From NCBI GenBank assembly GCA_964466115.1, contig CAYXMH010000021.1, forward strand, positions 1 to 54,636: 54,636 nt of DNA, in the 5' to 3' direction. Of the stretch, positions 32,261 through 40,720 are shown piece by piece. The DNA is from Pseudolysobacter sp964466115 (GTDB lineage Bacteria > Pseudomonadota > Gammaproteobacteria > Xanthomonadales > Rhodanobacteraceae). Positions within the stretch are counted from its first letter, which is position 1; the number at the start of each line of letters is the position of its first letter. A program made the position numbers and the translations under genes. The notes under the pieces are model-generated. The model saw only the letters and a list, made by a program, of their open reading frames with translations, made no database searches and was not told the origin of the DNA.

Positions 32261-34939
32261 TTACTCGAAGCGATCGAGAAAAATCTCATCGGAGTGTATC
32301 GTCGTTTTGAAAACACCGCGCCCGTGGGTGAACGCAAATAACTCAAGACCGGATGGCCCGCTGGCGTTGAAAACCAGATGGTCCGTAATGACGTTCGCAA
32401 ACCCGGTATTTTCGCGCGCCCAACTTAATCCGCCATCCACACTGACAAAAACCCCTATGTCGGTACCCACATACAGGGTATTGGCGTTACCGGGAGAAAC
32501 GGCCACCGTATGCGCCGGCACATCGGGCAATACGTTGAGGCCCACGCCATCGATATTTACCCAGTCAGCGCCACCGTTCATGCTCTTCCACACATGCCCC
32601 ACCCCAAAGGTGGAAACCGCTGCGTAAACTAAGCTTGCATTCTCCGGATCAAAACCGACATCGGCCACATAGGAACCAGAACCCGCAGGCGAGCTGCAAT
32701 TCTGCAGCGAACTTGTGCCAGTACTAGTAGTGGCCGCGGTTAAGCGGCAAATACGACCTCTATTCGTACCCGCGACTAAAAGATCCGCATTGCCCACTGC
32801 CACGGACATCGCGCTGAAACGCTCGCCGCTGTCGGAGCCGCCGCACGAAGCGCCGCTCAGCGCCACGCTCGCCTGCACCCAGAGTCCGGCCGCGTTACTG
32901 GTGCGCCAAAGACGAGTCCCCGAAGTATACAATCGTGCGTTATTATTCGGATCGATCGTAAACGGATTGATAAACAATCCGCAGTCATTCGCCACACTGC
33001 TGGCACAATCAACCAGACCGTTTGTGGCGCAGCTAAAGCCGGCGCCGTCATTGATCGATTTCTTAATGCTGATGCCGGGGGGCGATGCGTACAGCACGGT
33101 ACTGGCGCCGCTGCTACTCCTATCCATCGCGGTGTAGCCGCCATCGCCACGAGTAATTTCAGACCAAGCGTTGCTACCGCCGCTATCGCTGCCGCGCAAG
33201 GTGCCGTTGTCTTGCGCCCCGCCAAAATAACGCGTGCCGTCGGGATACACCGTGCCGCGATAAAACTGGGTGACGCCATAGGCGTGATTAAGGCTGCTCC
33301 AATTGATCGCCGGACGATTGCTCAAACCGCATACCGAGTTACTTGCGTCATTGGCGCTGCTGCTGCCGACTGAGGCGCGCGCGTTCGTGCTTTTAAACAA
33401 ACCACCGTCGCTGGTTGCATAAATCGTGGTATTGCTGCTGCCGTTGTAATTCGGATCGAAGCTGATGGTGTGAATGTCTTCGTGTACATAATGCGGATCG
33501 CTGCTGTCAAAACGCGTTGATCCGCCCTCCGAGGCCACGCCAAAACTCAACCCCGCATCATCGGAGCGCCATAAATCAATCCCGCCGACCCAAACTTTGC
33601 TGATATCGGCCGGATCCACCGCAATCGCATTGTCATACCACCCTTGGCTGCTGATGTAATCGCCTCCGCAGCCGCACACCGAGCAGCGCGCCGCAAACGG
33701 ATTGCTGAGCATCAAGTTGGCGTTTTCCGTGTGGGTGAAACTGTTGCTGTATTGCGTCACCCAATCCACTCCGCCGTTAAGAGATATCATGACGTTCAGT
33801 AACCCGTCATTGAATTCATTACCCGGACCGCATTGATCCGCCCCCGATGCGCTGCATGCGGTCAATGCGTACATAACGCTTTGACTCAATGGCGCGATCG
33901 CAATCCCAATGCGGCCCATATTCGCCAACTCCGCCGCCGCGCCGGAGCCCGGAGCCCCAACGCGATGCTCCCACACCGGTGAGGCGGCGTCGCTGGCATT
34001 GTCACTGAGCCAAATACCGCTCACCGCGTTGGTCGGCGCCAGCGTCCCGCACGTGGCCACCACGTTGTCCGGGTTCAGATCGCTGCGCACCGCGATCTTC
34101 ATGCAACCGTTGGCCCCGTTTGCATTAATCTGCTGTTGCCAATGATCCCCCGAGTCCATCGAGCGGAACAAACCGGTTCGGGTTGCCGCATAAATCACAT
34201 TGGGGAAATTGGGACTAATGGCAAGGTCATTGACGCGCGTGAAGTCGGTTGATCCCGGCGGCGCCGTGGTCGACAGCTGACTCCAATGCGCTCCGGCATC
34301 GATGGATTTAAAAACACCGGCACCGCGCATCCCATCACCATTGAAATAGCCTTCACCGGTGCCCGCATACAAGATATTCGGGTCCACCGGATTGATTGCA
34401 AAGCTACTAATCGCCATATTCGCCAATGCATCGCCAAGCGCGACCCAATTGGCTCCCGCATCGGTGGTTTTCCATACCCCGCCGGCAACACCGGCCGCAT
34501 AGATGATCGTGGAGCTGCCAGGTGAAAAACGAAATACCCGCGTGCGGCCACCGATATTACCGGGCCCGAGTTCGGTCCAAATACTCAAGGATTTAGGAGA
34601 GTGCGCGGTTGCGATAAAAGCCCCGCGGGCGCTGGAGTAAAGAGGGAGCCGCAACGCACGGTTTTGCGCTTCGATCAATCGTTCGACCGGCAAGGCGCTC
34701 ATACCCGGGGCCAGCCGCTTAGCGAGATAAAAAGCCTCGGCCGCGGCCGGTTGATCGTGATCGTTCAATTCAACTTCGTATTGCTCATGCGCTGCGCTCT
34801 GCGGCTCAAAGTGATGCACCCCTGCGCAACCATTGAGCCCGCCTCCAAGCACGAATATCCATACGAGTCCACACCACCAACCCCATCGGTTGCCGTTTAA
34901 ATTTGTATTGTTTGACACACGTCTCCTTAAAAACCCCAA
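32261..34939 (-). CDS. Large Asp-box beta-propeller lipoprotein
   Basis: An 892-residue exported protein. A positively charged start and hydrophobic segment (LVWIFVLGGGLNGCAG) end in a lipobox with Cys38. A helical stretch to about residue 115 is followed by a two-propeller region with many BNR/Asp-box motifs: TTDAGANWVALG, SIDAGAHWSQL, SMDSGDHWQQQ, SMNGGADWVNI and SVDGGLSWARE, and glycine-rich GxxGGVWKT turns as in sortilin/VPS10-like and sialidase-fold proteins. No sialidase catalytic residues are evident. The protein ends in DEIFLDRFE, like the IFxDGFE endings common on secreted proteins of Xanthomonadales. It converges with the double-glycine peptide genes. Function unknown; surface binding or adhesion is plausible. 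Confidence 0.8.
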   Translation of the reverse strand: MGFLRRRVSNNTNLNGNRWGWWCGLVWIFVLGGGLNGCAGVHHFEPQSAAHEQYEVELNDHDQPAAAEAFYLAKRLAPGMSALPVERLIEAQNRALRLPLYSSARGAFIATAHSPKSLSIWTELGPGNIGGRTRVFRFSPGSSTIIYAAGVAGGVWKTTDAGANWVALGDALANMAISSFAINPVDPNILYAGTGEGYFNGDGMRGAGVFKSIDAGAHWSQLSTTAPPGSTDFTRVNDLAISPNFPNVIYAATRTGLFRSMDSGDHWQQQINANGANGCMKIAVRSDLNPDNVVATCGTLAPTNAVSGIWLSDNASDAASPVWEHRVGAPGSGAAAELANMGRIGIAIAPLSQSVMYALTACSASGADQCGPGNEFNDGLLNVMISLNGGVDWVTQYSNSFTHTENANLMLSNPFAARCSVCGCGGDYISSQGWYDNAIAVDPADISKVWVGGIDLWRSDDAGLSFGVASEGGSTRFDSSDPHYVHEDIHTISFDPNYNGSSNTTIYATSDGGLFKSTNARASVGSSSANDASNSVCGLSNRPAINWSSLNHAYGVTQFYRGTVYPDGTRYFGGAQDNGTLRGSDSGGSNAWSEITRGDGGYTAMDRSSSGASTVLYASPPGISIKKSINDGAGFSCATNGLVDCASSVANDCGLFINPFTIDPNNNARLYTSGTRLWRTSNAAGLWVQASVALSGASCGGSDSGERFSAMSVAVGNADLLVAGTNRGRICRLTAATTSTGTSSLQNCSSPAGSGSYVADVGFDPENASLVYAAVSTFGVGHVWKSMNGGADWVNIDGVGLNVLPDVPAHTVAVSPGNANTLYVGTDIGVFVSVDGGLSWARENTGFANVITDHLVFNASGPSGLELFAFTHGRGVFKTTIHSDEIFLDRFE

Positions 34940-35046
34940 ACGGGATGACGCCCACCGCTGATTCGGTGGATGCTCTGATCATGGGCTTCGATCATAAAGC
35001 CATTATGCAACGGGAGGTGAGAACGGCATGGCAATCGGTGAAAGGG

Positions 35047-35781
35047 CTAGTGCACATCCGGCGGGAACTGCGCCAAAACATCTCGACGCTGTTGCTCAGT
35101 CATTTGCAACAATTGCCGCCGAAACGCATCGCGCTCAACCGGGGGCAAGGCACGCATGCGCTGCTGAAACGATTGCCGCTGCAGCGGTGTGAAGCTATCC
35201 AACATCCCGCGCATGCGTTGGCGCTCTTCCGGTGGCAGTGGCGGCAGAAACGGGTGCGGCCCTTGGGCGCGCTGTTGCATCCTGGCCCCTTCGACAAACG
35301 CACGGCGTTGTTCCGGGGGCATGGTCTCGAAGCGCCGGCGCAACTGCTCGCGCTCAGCGGGCGGCAGATTGCCGAAACGGCGATAGGTTTGGCGGATGCG
35401 CTGTTGTTCGTCCGCCGGCAATTGCTTGAACTGCTGATAACGTTGGCGCAGCATGGTGCGCTGATCGGGCGTTAGCTCCGTCCATTTTTGAAAACGCTGC
35501 TGCATTTGCACGCGCTGCTCCGGGGTCAATGTCGCCCAACGCGCCGACCCACGCAACATGCGTTGTTGCGCCAGCGGCGGCAAATCGTTCCATTTCGGTT
35601 GCAGCGGCGCCAAAATTTGTTGTTGTTCTGCCGTCAGCGCCGACCACGGCACCGATTGTGCACCGCCATCCTCACTAACGGATGGCGAGACGGTCGCTTG
35701 CGACTGCCCAAACGCCATTTGCCCCACGGCAAAATGCTGTAGCGCAAGGCACATTAGCCAAAAACTAATGCTGCGGCGCAT
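35047..35781 (-). CDS. DUF3106 protein (Gln/Arg-rich helical repeats)
   Basis: A protein of about 244 residues. MRRSISFWLMCLALQHFAVGQMAFGQ is a signal peptide; I chose ATG 35781 because it starts this signal, while the frame is open to 35922. The mature part is a chain of short helices with the repeating pattern LxPxQRxxxxxRxxxWxxL (for example WTELTPDQRTMLRQRYQQF and LPPAEREQLRRRFETM), the hallmark of DUF3106. The repeats resemble CpxP/Spy-type LTxxQ helices, which suggests a periplasmic chaperone or metal/stress role, but this is unproven. It overlaps the preceding 75-residue gene by 17 bp and is the last gene of the ECF sigma operon. Confidence 0.82.
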   Translation of the reverse strand: MRRSISFWLMCLALQHFAVGQMAFGQSQATVSPSVSEDGGAQSVPWSALTAEQQQILAPLQPKWNDLPPLAQQRMLRGSARWATLTPEQRVQMQQRFQKWTELTPDQRTMLRQRYQQFKQLPADEQQRIRQTYRRFGNLPPAEREQLRRRFETMPPEQRRAFVEGARMQQRAQGPHPFLPPLPPEERQRMRGMLDSFTPLQRQSFQQRMRALPPVERDAFRRQLLQMTEQQRRDVLAQFPPDVH

Positions 35782-35992
35782 CGGCCTGTAGAGTCTGTTC
35801 CACATTCTCAATATTTTCCGTCGGGGAGACAGCCGGTAAGCTTTCAAGATCAAGGCCATCAAATTCGTCCATATATTCAAGCAAATCCGGCGTTGGCGAT
35901 AACGCGGATGCGGCATTGTCATCGCTTTGCGTTACCACCGGTTCAGTGTTGGCGGTGATTAACGCAAGCAACGCGATTGGCCAAATGCTCAC
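35765..35992 (-). CDS. Small acidic exported protein, unknown
   Basis: A 75-residue acidic protein starting at GTG (MSIWPIALLALITANTEPVV). The short hydrophobic N-terminus is probably a signal peptide or anchor. The mature part is very acidic, with TPDLLEYMDEFDGLDLESLP, a pattern I associate with small proteins encoded between ECF sigma and DUF3106 genes. Its GTG overlaps the stop of the previous gene (GTGA), and its 3' end overlaps the DUF3106 start, so it is translationally coupled on both sides. Function unknown. Confidence 0.65.
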   Translation of the reverse strand: MSIWPIALLALITANTEPVVTQSDDNAASALSPTPDLLEYMDEFDGLDLESLPAVSPTENIENVEQTLQADAPQH

Positions 35993-36375
35993 CCGCCCTC
36001 CGCGTCCTGCTCTTCCACATTAAGCCAAGCGTAGAAATCCAAATTTTGATAAAGCTCCATCGCGTCGTCCGATGCGTCGGTTGCGATCCAATCGGCGTCT
36101 TCGATCGGCAATTGCGCATTCAATCCGCTGGGGGGTATTTGCGTCACTGGGTTACGCCATACCGGGGCCATCGCCAACGCCAACAGCAGCACCGCACAAG
36201 CTCCAACCCATCCTGCGCTAAACCACCCCGGCCGCCACTGGGTGTGGGTCTGCGCTAAAGCCGCCTGGCGCGCCCGGTTCAGGCGCGACAGCGTGGCGGC
36301 ATCCAGATGCTGCGTCGAATCCTCGAGCAACGCCTTGGCGCGATCCAACCACACGGTATTCTCCTTAATGCTCAT
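35989..36375 (-). CDS. Single-pass membrane protein, candidate anti-sigma factor
   Basis: A 128-residue protein with a cytoplasmic N-terminal part (AKALLEDSTQHLDAATLSRLNRARQAAL, residues 14-41), one transmembrane helix (GWVGACAVLLLALAMAPV, about residues 55-72) and an acidic periplasmic tail containing YQNLDFYAWL. The N-terminal LDAATLSRLNRARQAAL motif resembles DUF3619-type proteins found behind ECF sigma factors. Its ATG overlaps the sigma gene stop (ATGA). Topology and position suggest that it restrains the sigma factor at the membrane. That role is inferred. Confidence 0.68.
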   Translation of the reverse strand: MSIKENTVWLDRAKALLEDSTQHLDAATLSRLNRARQAALAQTHTQWRPGWFSAGWVGACAVLLLALAMAPVWRNPVTQIPPSGLNAQLPIEDADWIATDASDDAMELYQNLDFYAWLNVEEQDAEGG

Positions 36376-36932
36376 ACGTCATTCTCCAACGAACGGCGCA
36401 GCTGCGTTAACGCGCGCGAAAGATGCGTTTTTACGCTGCCTTGACTGCAACCCATGCTGGTTGCCGTTTCAGCCACATCCAACCCCTCCCACAAACGCAA
36501 CAAAAACGCCTGGCGCTGCCGCAACGGCAGTGCCGCAATTGCGCTATTGAGTATTAGGGCCGTGTTTTCAGCCGCAAGACGCAGCAACGGTCCGGGCTCG
36601 GCCACGTCCGGTGTTTGCGCAATTGCATCTTCCACGCCTTCATCGGGGTCTTTGGAAAAAAAGCCGATCCAACGATTGCGCACCTTCTGGCGCCGATGCC
36701 AATCGTTAAGCCGGCTGTCCAACACGCGATAAAACAGCGGTTTCCAATCCGGTTGCGGCTTTGCGGCGTAATGGCGTACAAAACCAAACATGGCATCCTG
36801 AACCAAATCCAATGCCTCCTCTCGATTACCGGTGGCAAATTCCGCCATGCGCAGCGCGCGCCGTTCAACGCTTTGCAGGAACTGATCAATGGACTGTCCA
36901 TCGCTGCGCACCGCTTCCATTTGCTCCGGCAT
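36372..36932 (-). CDS. ECF-family RNA polymerase sigma factor
   Basis: A sigma-70 group 4 factor of about 186 residues. Region 2 contains RRALRMAEFATGNREEALDLVQDAMFGFVRHY, with the DLVQDAM core-binding/-10 signature, and WKPLFYRVLDSRLNDWHRRQKVR. Region 4 is AIAALPLRQRQAFLLRLWEGLDVAETATSMGCSQGSVKTHLSRALTQLR, with the helix-turn-helix near the C-terminus. I chose ATG 36932, which has GGGAG 4-5 bp upstream; the frame is open to 36974. It heads a four-gene operon with a probable anti-sigma protein, a small exported protein and DUF3106. Such operons usually respond to an envelope signal, unknown here. Confidence 0.88.
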   Translation of the reverse strand: MPEQMEAVRSDGQSIDQFLQSVERRALRMAEFATGNREEALDLVQDAMFGFVRHYAAKPQPDWKPLFYRVLDSRLNDWHRRQKVRNRWIGFFSKDPDEGVEDAIAQTPDVAEPGPLLRLAAENTALILNSAIAALPLRQRQAFLLRLWEGLDVAETATSMGCSQGSVKTHLSRALTQLRRSLENDV

Positions 36933-36974
36933 TACGCTCCCGCTATAGGTTTGCTCGATTGCTGCGATAATCAT

Positions 36975-37467
36975 TTTATGCGCCGTAAGTTAGCCCATAC
37001 TGTTCCACATAACGCACATTTTAGGTATCCGGTTGACGTTGGCTTAAAAAACGCACCGCGGAAGCCCTATCGGCGCTAAAAGGAATTTGCATGGCGGTGT
37101 CAAGTGGTTTTACACAGGGCGATGAAGCAGGCCGCCAGCGGGATTGCGGTATAGTAAATGCACAAATTTAACAAAGATCACTTCATTTAATTCATTGATT
37201 GATAATGATTATTTCAAATTGGTTAAACTTTCACCAAGCCAAGCGGACGCCAGCGGCGACACGCTTTGCGAAGGGTTTAAACGGCGTCATCCACAGAGTT
37301 ATCCACAAAGCTTGTGGATAAGCAAAAAACTGCTTTCGGATTCGTATCTTGGCGTGCATTGTTTAAAGTATTTTCACAACATACGCGTAACTGACAGTCT
37401 CAATTTTTCTCGTTAGCCGATTAGACTGTGCGCCAGCGCGATTTTTTCTAAGTTTGAGGTTGGGTGC
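36975..37467. other. Intergenic region with AT-rich stretch and DnaA boxes
   Basis: A 493-bp gap between the ECF sigma gene and priA without a convincing gene. It holds an AT-rich segment (about 37160-37230), a sequence GATCACTTCATTT (37175-37187) resembling E. coli oriC 13-mers, and a cluster of DnaA-box-like 9-mers. The 90-codon frame 37144-37416 runs through these elements and is not typical protein. Confidence 0.6.
37287..37321. promoter_or_regulatory. DnaA-box cluster upstream of priA
   Basis: TTATCCACA (37299-37307) is an exact DnaA consensus box; TGTGGATAA (37313-37321) is another, inverted, making a 10-bp inverted repeat. TCATCCACA (37287-37295) has one mismatch. A further one-mismatch box, TTTTACACA, is at 37108-37116. 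They lie 150-180 bp before the priA start. DnaA binding here could regulate priA or titrate DnaA. Confidence 0.6.
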
Positions 37468-39669
37468 ATGCCCATTATTTTGCGTGTGGCGGTCCCTGCG
37501 CCGTTGCACCAATTATTTGATTATCTTCCGCCACCCGACCTGACGATGCCCTCGGCGGCATTGGCAGTTGGCGCGCGGGTATTGGTCCCGTTCGGGCGAA
37601 CCGAACGCGTCGGCGTGGTGGTGGAGGTAACCTCACAATCCACCGTCCCACAACAGCGACTAAAAGCAGCGCGCCGACTGCTCGATCCTCTACCGCTGCT
37701 CAATAGCGAGCTTCTGCAAAGCTTGCAGCGCGCCGCGCACTACTATCAGCATCCGCTTGGCGAAGTACTGGAAACCGCGCTACCGGTTGCGTTGCGCAGC
37801 GCAAAACCATTGCCAAAAAATCCCAACGAAACGGCCTTGATCTTGTTGCCGGATGGATCAGCGCAATACAACAGCGGGAGAATGCGCCAGGGTGCGCGAA
37901 CCACCGCGCTTGCCGCACTGTTGATAGACGGTCCGTATCACGCCAACGAATTAGACATGTTGTTCCCGAATTGGCGCGTTGCGGCGCGCAGCCTACGCCA
38001 GCGTGGATGGGTGGATTTTGTTGCGATGGCAAAAAGCAGTGCTCCGGTTTCCCGAATCGATGGGCCGCCCTTAAACACCGAACAACAAGCCGCCGTAGCG
38101 CTTATAGCGGCCGGATTTGGCCGCTTCGCACCGGTGTTGCTGGAAGGCATCACCGGTAGCGGAAAGACCGAAGTCTATTTGGAGTTAATTAATCAAGTAC
38201 TGGCTCGTGGCCAACAAAGCCTCGTTCTGGTGCCCGAAATCGGGTTGACGCCACAACTGCTGCGCCGCTTCCGCGAGCGTTTGCCGACGAGCATCGAGGT
38301 CATGCATTCGGCTTTGAGCGAAACCGATCGTGCCCGGGTTTGGCTTAAGGCGGCACACAATGAGGCCAAAGTGATTATTGGCACCCGTTCGGCCGTATTC
38401 ACGCCCTTGCCGAATGCGGGACTGGTTATCATCGACGAAGAACACGACGTTTCGTACAAGCAGCAAGACGGGTTTCGTTATTCCGCACGCGATTTTGCGC
38501 TACTGCGCGGTAAGGCTTTGCAAATACCGGTGGTGCTCGGTTCGGCCACACCGGCGCTGGAAACGCTGGCGAACGTCGAAGCGGGGCGTTATCGCGCCGT
38601 GCGCTTAAGCACACGTCCCGGTGCCGCGATCCTGCCGCAATGGCGTGTCATCGATCTTCGCGGCAAACGCCTAACGCACGGCTTAAGCGCAGAATTAATT
38701 GCGGCCATTCGCACCTGCCTTGGGCGCGGCGAGCAAGCTCTGGTGTTTAAAAATCGCCGCGGTTACGCGCCGGTGCTGTTGTGCCACGAGTGCGGCTGGC
38801 ATGCGGATTGCGCACGCTGCGACAAACCACTGACCCTGCACCGGCAAAACAACCGCTTGTGCTGCCATCATTGCGGCCATCAACAAGCTGTGATGCAACA
38901 GTGCAAAAACTGCAAAAGCACCCACCTGCAACCGCAAGGGCAAGGTACCGAACGCCTTGAGCAAACCTTGCTCGAATTGTTTCCGGATACGCCAATCATC
39001 CGCATCGATCGTGAAACCACGCGGCGCAAAGACGCGTTGCAGCACATGCTCGATCGGCTCGGCAACGATCAACCGGGAATTCTGGTCGGCACACAGATGC
39101 TGGCCAAAGGTCATGATTTACCCAATCTCACCTTAGTGGCCATCGTTGGCGTGGACGAAGGGCTGTTCAGTGTCGATTTTCGCTCGGGTGAGCGCCTGGG
39201 CCAATTGATCGTGCAAGTTTCAGGGCGCGCCGGACGTGCGCTGAAACCCGGCAGCGTATGGTTGCAAACGCATCATCCGGATCATCCACTATTGCACGCC
39301 TTGCAATACGGCGGTTATCGCAAACTGGCTCAGCAGATCTTGGCGGAACGGCAAGCGGCAGGATTCCCACCGTATGCGCATCTGGCACTCATGCGGGCGG
39401 AGGCTACGACGCAAATCGCCGTCGACAATTTTCTTAAGCAGGCCGCCAGCGGTTTCCTTGATAAGACCGATGACTTGCAGTTGTTAGGACCGATGCCAGC
39501 GCCCATGCCGCGCCGCGCAGGCCGTTTTCGTGGGCAATTGCTGCTGCTCGCGGTGCAACGCGCATCGCTGCATACAGCGTTGCCTCGGTGGCTTAAAACC
39601 GTGCGCGTCTTGCCGGAAGGCAAACGCGTGCATTGGTCGATTGATGTCGATGCGCAGGATCTGTATTAA
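37468..39669 (+). CDS. priA: Primosomal helicase PriA
   Basis: A 733-residue 3'-5' DNA helicase that restarts collapsed replication forks and loads DnaB. The N-terminal DNA-binding domain begins MPIILRVAVPAPLHQLFDYL. Walker A GITGSGKTEVY is near residue 227, the DEEHD box near residue 321, and a zinc region with eight cysteines (CHECGWHADCARCDK ... CCHHCGH ... CKNC) around residues 438-486. This is followed by helicase motifs V-VI, including GTQMLAKGHD and QVSGRAGRA. Length is normal for the family. The promoter region carries several DnaA boxes. It converges with rpoH across a shared terminator. Confidence 0.97.
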   Translation: MPIILRVAVPAPLHQLFDYLPPPDLTMPSAALAVGARVLVPFGRTERVGVVVEVTSQSTVPQQRLKAARRLLDPLPLLNSELLQSLQRAAHYYQHPLGEVLETALPVALRSAKPLPKNPNETALILLPDGSAQYNSGRMRQGARTTALAALLIDGPYHANELDMLFPNWRVAARSLRQRGWVDFVAMAKSSAPVSRIDGPPLNTEQQAAVALIAAGFGRFAPVLLEGITGSGKTEVYLELINQVLARGQQSLVLVPEIGLTPQLLRRFRERLPTSIEVMHSALSETDRARVWLKAAHNEAKVIIGTRSAVFTPLPNAGLVIIDEEHDVSYKQQDGFRYSARDFALLRGKALQIPVVLGSATPALETLANVEAGRYRAVRLSTRPGAAILPQWRVIDLRGKRLTHGLSAELIAAIRTCLGRGEQALVFKNRRGYAPVLLCHECGWHADCARCDKPLTLHRQNNRLCCHHCGHQQAVMQQCKNCKSTHLQPQGQGTERLEQTLLELFPDTPIIRIDRETTRRKDALQHMLDRLGNDQPGILVGTQMLAKGHDLPNLTLVAIVGVDEGLFSVDFRSGERLGQLIVQVSGRAGRALKPGSVWLQTHHPDHPLLHALQYGGYRKLAQQILAERQAAGFPPYAHLALMRAEATTQIAVDNFLKQAASGFLDKTDDLQLLGPMPAPMPRRAGRFRGQLLLLAVQRASLHTALPRWLKTVRVLPEGKRVHWSIDVDAQDLY

Positions 39670-39690
39670 AAAACCAAGGCTCCACAAGCC

Positions 39691-39712
39691 AATGGCCTCC
39701 GGAGAGGCCATT
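39691..39712. terminator. Bidirectional terminator between priA and rpoH
   Basis: AATGGCCTC (39691-39699) and GAGGCCATT (39704-39712) form a perfect 9-bp stem with a CGGA loop, 22 bp after the priA stop and 30 bp from the rpoH stop. The symmetrical A/T flanks suit termination from both sides. Confidence 0.8.
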
Positions 39713-39741
39713 TCGTAGGCAATTTTATCGATGATGCTTTT

Positions 39742-40599
39742 TCAAGCCACAAACTGCGCCCGCATCTTCTTCATCGCATTGGCCTCGATTTGGCGTACGC
39801 GCTCGGCCGACACCCCGTACTCGTCGGCCAAATCTTGCAACGTAGCCTTATCGTCATTGAGCCAACGCCTTTGAATGATATCGCGCGAGCGCGTATCGAG
39901 CTTGCTCAAACCTTGGTGCAAATGATCAAGATCATCGGTTTCCTGACCCGAATCCGCCAAGCTTTGATATGGGTCCGCACCAAGATCCACCAGATAGGCC
40001 ACAGGTGCTGGGGGAGCATCCTCATCGGCATCGGGTGGGGCATCGAACGTGACATCGCGACCGCTTAAGCGCGACTCCATTTCAAGCACGGTGGCGATCG
40101 GCACGCCCAAATCCTTCGCAACCACTTGTGCTTCGCTGGTGTTCATCCAGCCCAAGCGTTTTTTCGACTTGCGCAAGTTGAAGAACAGTTTGCGTTGCGC
40201 CTTGGTCGTAGCAATTTTTACAATGCGCCAATTTTTCAAAATAAATTCGTGCATTTCAGCGCGAATCCAGTGCACCGCGAACGACACCAAGCGCACGCCG
40301 ATGTCAGGGTCAAAGCGTTTCACCGCTTTCATCAAGCCGATATTGCCTTCTTGGATCAAATCGCCCAACTGCAAACCGTAACCGTTATACCCGCGCGCCA
40401 CGTGCACGACAAAACGCAAATGCGCCAGCACCAATTGCTTAGCGGCGTCCAGATCGTTGTCATTGGTATAGCGCCGCGCCAATGCCTGCTCTTCTTCGGC
40501 GCTCAGTATCGGTATCTGATGCACGGCGTTGACGTACGCGTCCAACGACCCCAACGGGTTGAGTATCGGGAAGTTGCTGCTGACTAAGGCATTACTCAT
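39742..40599 (-). CDS. rpoH: Heat-shock sigma factor RpoH (sigma-32)
   Basis: A 285-residue sigma factor for heat-shock promoters. Region 1.2/2 reads LGSLDAYVNAVHQIPILSAEEEQALARRY and GNIGLMKAVKRFDPDIGVRLVSFAVHWIRAEMHEFILKNWRIVK. The sigma-32-specific RpoH box is QRKLFFNLRKSKKRLGW. Region 4 ends with LQDLADEYGVSAERVRQIEANAMKKMR. The start has GGAG 3-6 bp upstream. A perfect CIRCE operator lies 47 bp upstream, so HrcA repression probably adds to the usual controls. It follows ung by 121 bp and could also be read from the long upstream operon. Confidence 0.97.
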   Translation of the reverse strand: MSNALVSSNFPILNPLGSLDAYVNAVHQIPILSAEEEQALARRYTNDNDLDAAKQLVLAHLRFVVHVARGYNGYGLQLGDLIQEGNIGLMKAVKRFDPDIGVRLVSFAVHWIRAEMHEFILKNWRIVKIATTKAQRKLFFNLRKSKKRLGWMNTSEAQVVAKDLGVPIATVLEMESRLSGRDVTFDAPPDADEDAPPAPVAYLVDLGADPYQSLADSGQETDDLDHLHQGLSKLDTRSRDIIQRRWLNDDKATLQDLADEYGVSAERVRQIEANAMKKMRAQFVA

Positions 40600-40645
40600 G
40601 ATCTCCCTGCCTCCTTAAATAATCGGGTGACTCTAAGGGCGTATT

Positions 40646-40672
40646 TTAGCACTCGGCATCTAAGAGTGCTAA
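40646..40672 (-). promoter_or_regulatory. CIRCE operator (HrcA site) upstream of rpoH
   Basis: TTAGCACTC-N9-GAGTGCTAA, an exact match to both 9-bp arms of the CIRCE consensus with the canonical 9-nt spacer (GGCATCTAA). It lies in the 121-bp ung-rpoH gap, 47-73 bp before the rpoH start. CIRCE is bound by the heat-sensitive repressor HrcA, usually at groESL and dnaK operons. Here it should repress rpoH at low temperature. Confidence 0.9.
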
Positions 40673-40720
40673 AAACCGGCGGAGTTCCATGACCCTAGAG
40701 AAAAGGGCAGCAGGTGTCTT

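Noticed and set aside
37144..37416. 90-codon frame upstream of priA
   Set aside because: It runs straight through the DnaA-box inverted repeat and AT-rich tract and lacks a ribosome site; better explained as regulatory DNA.
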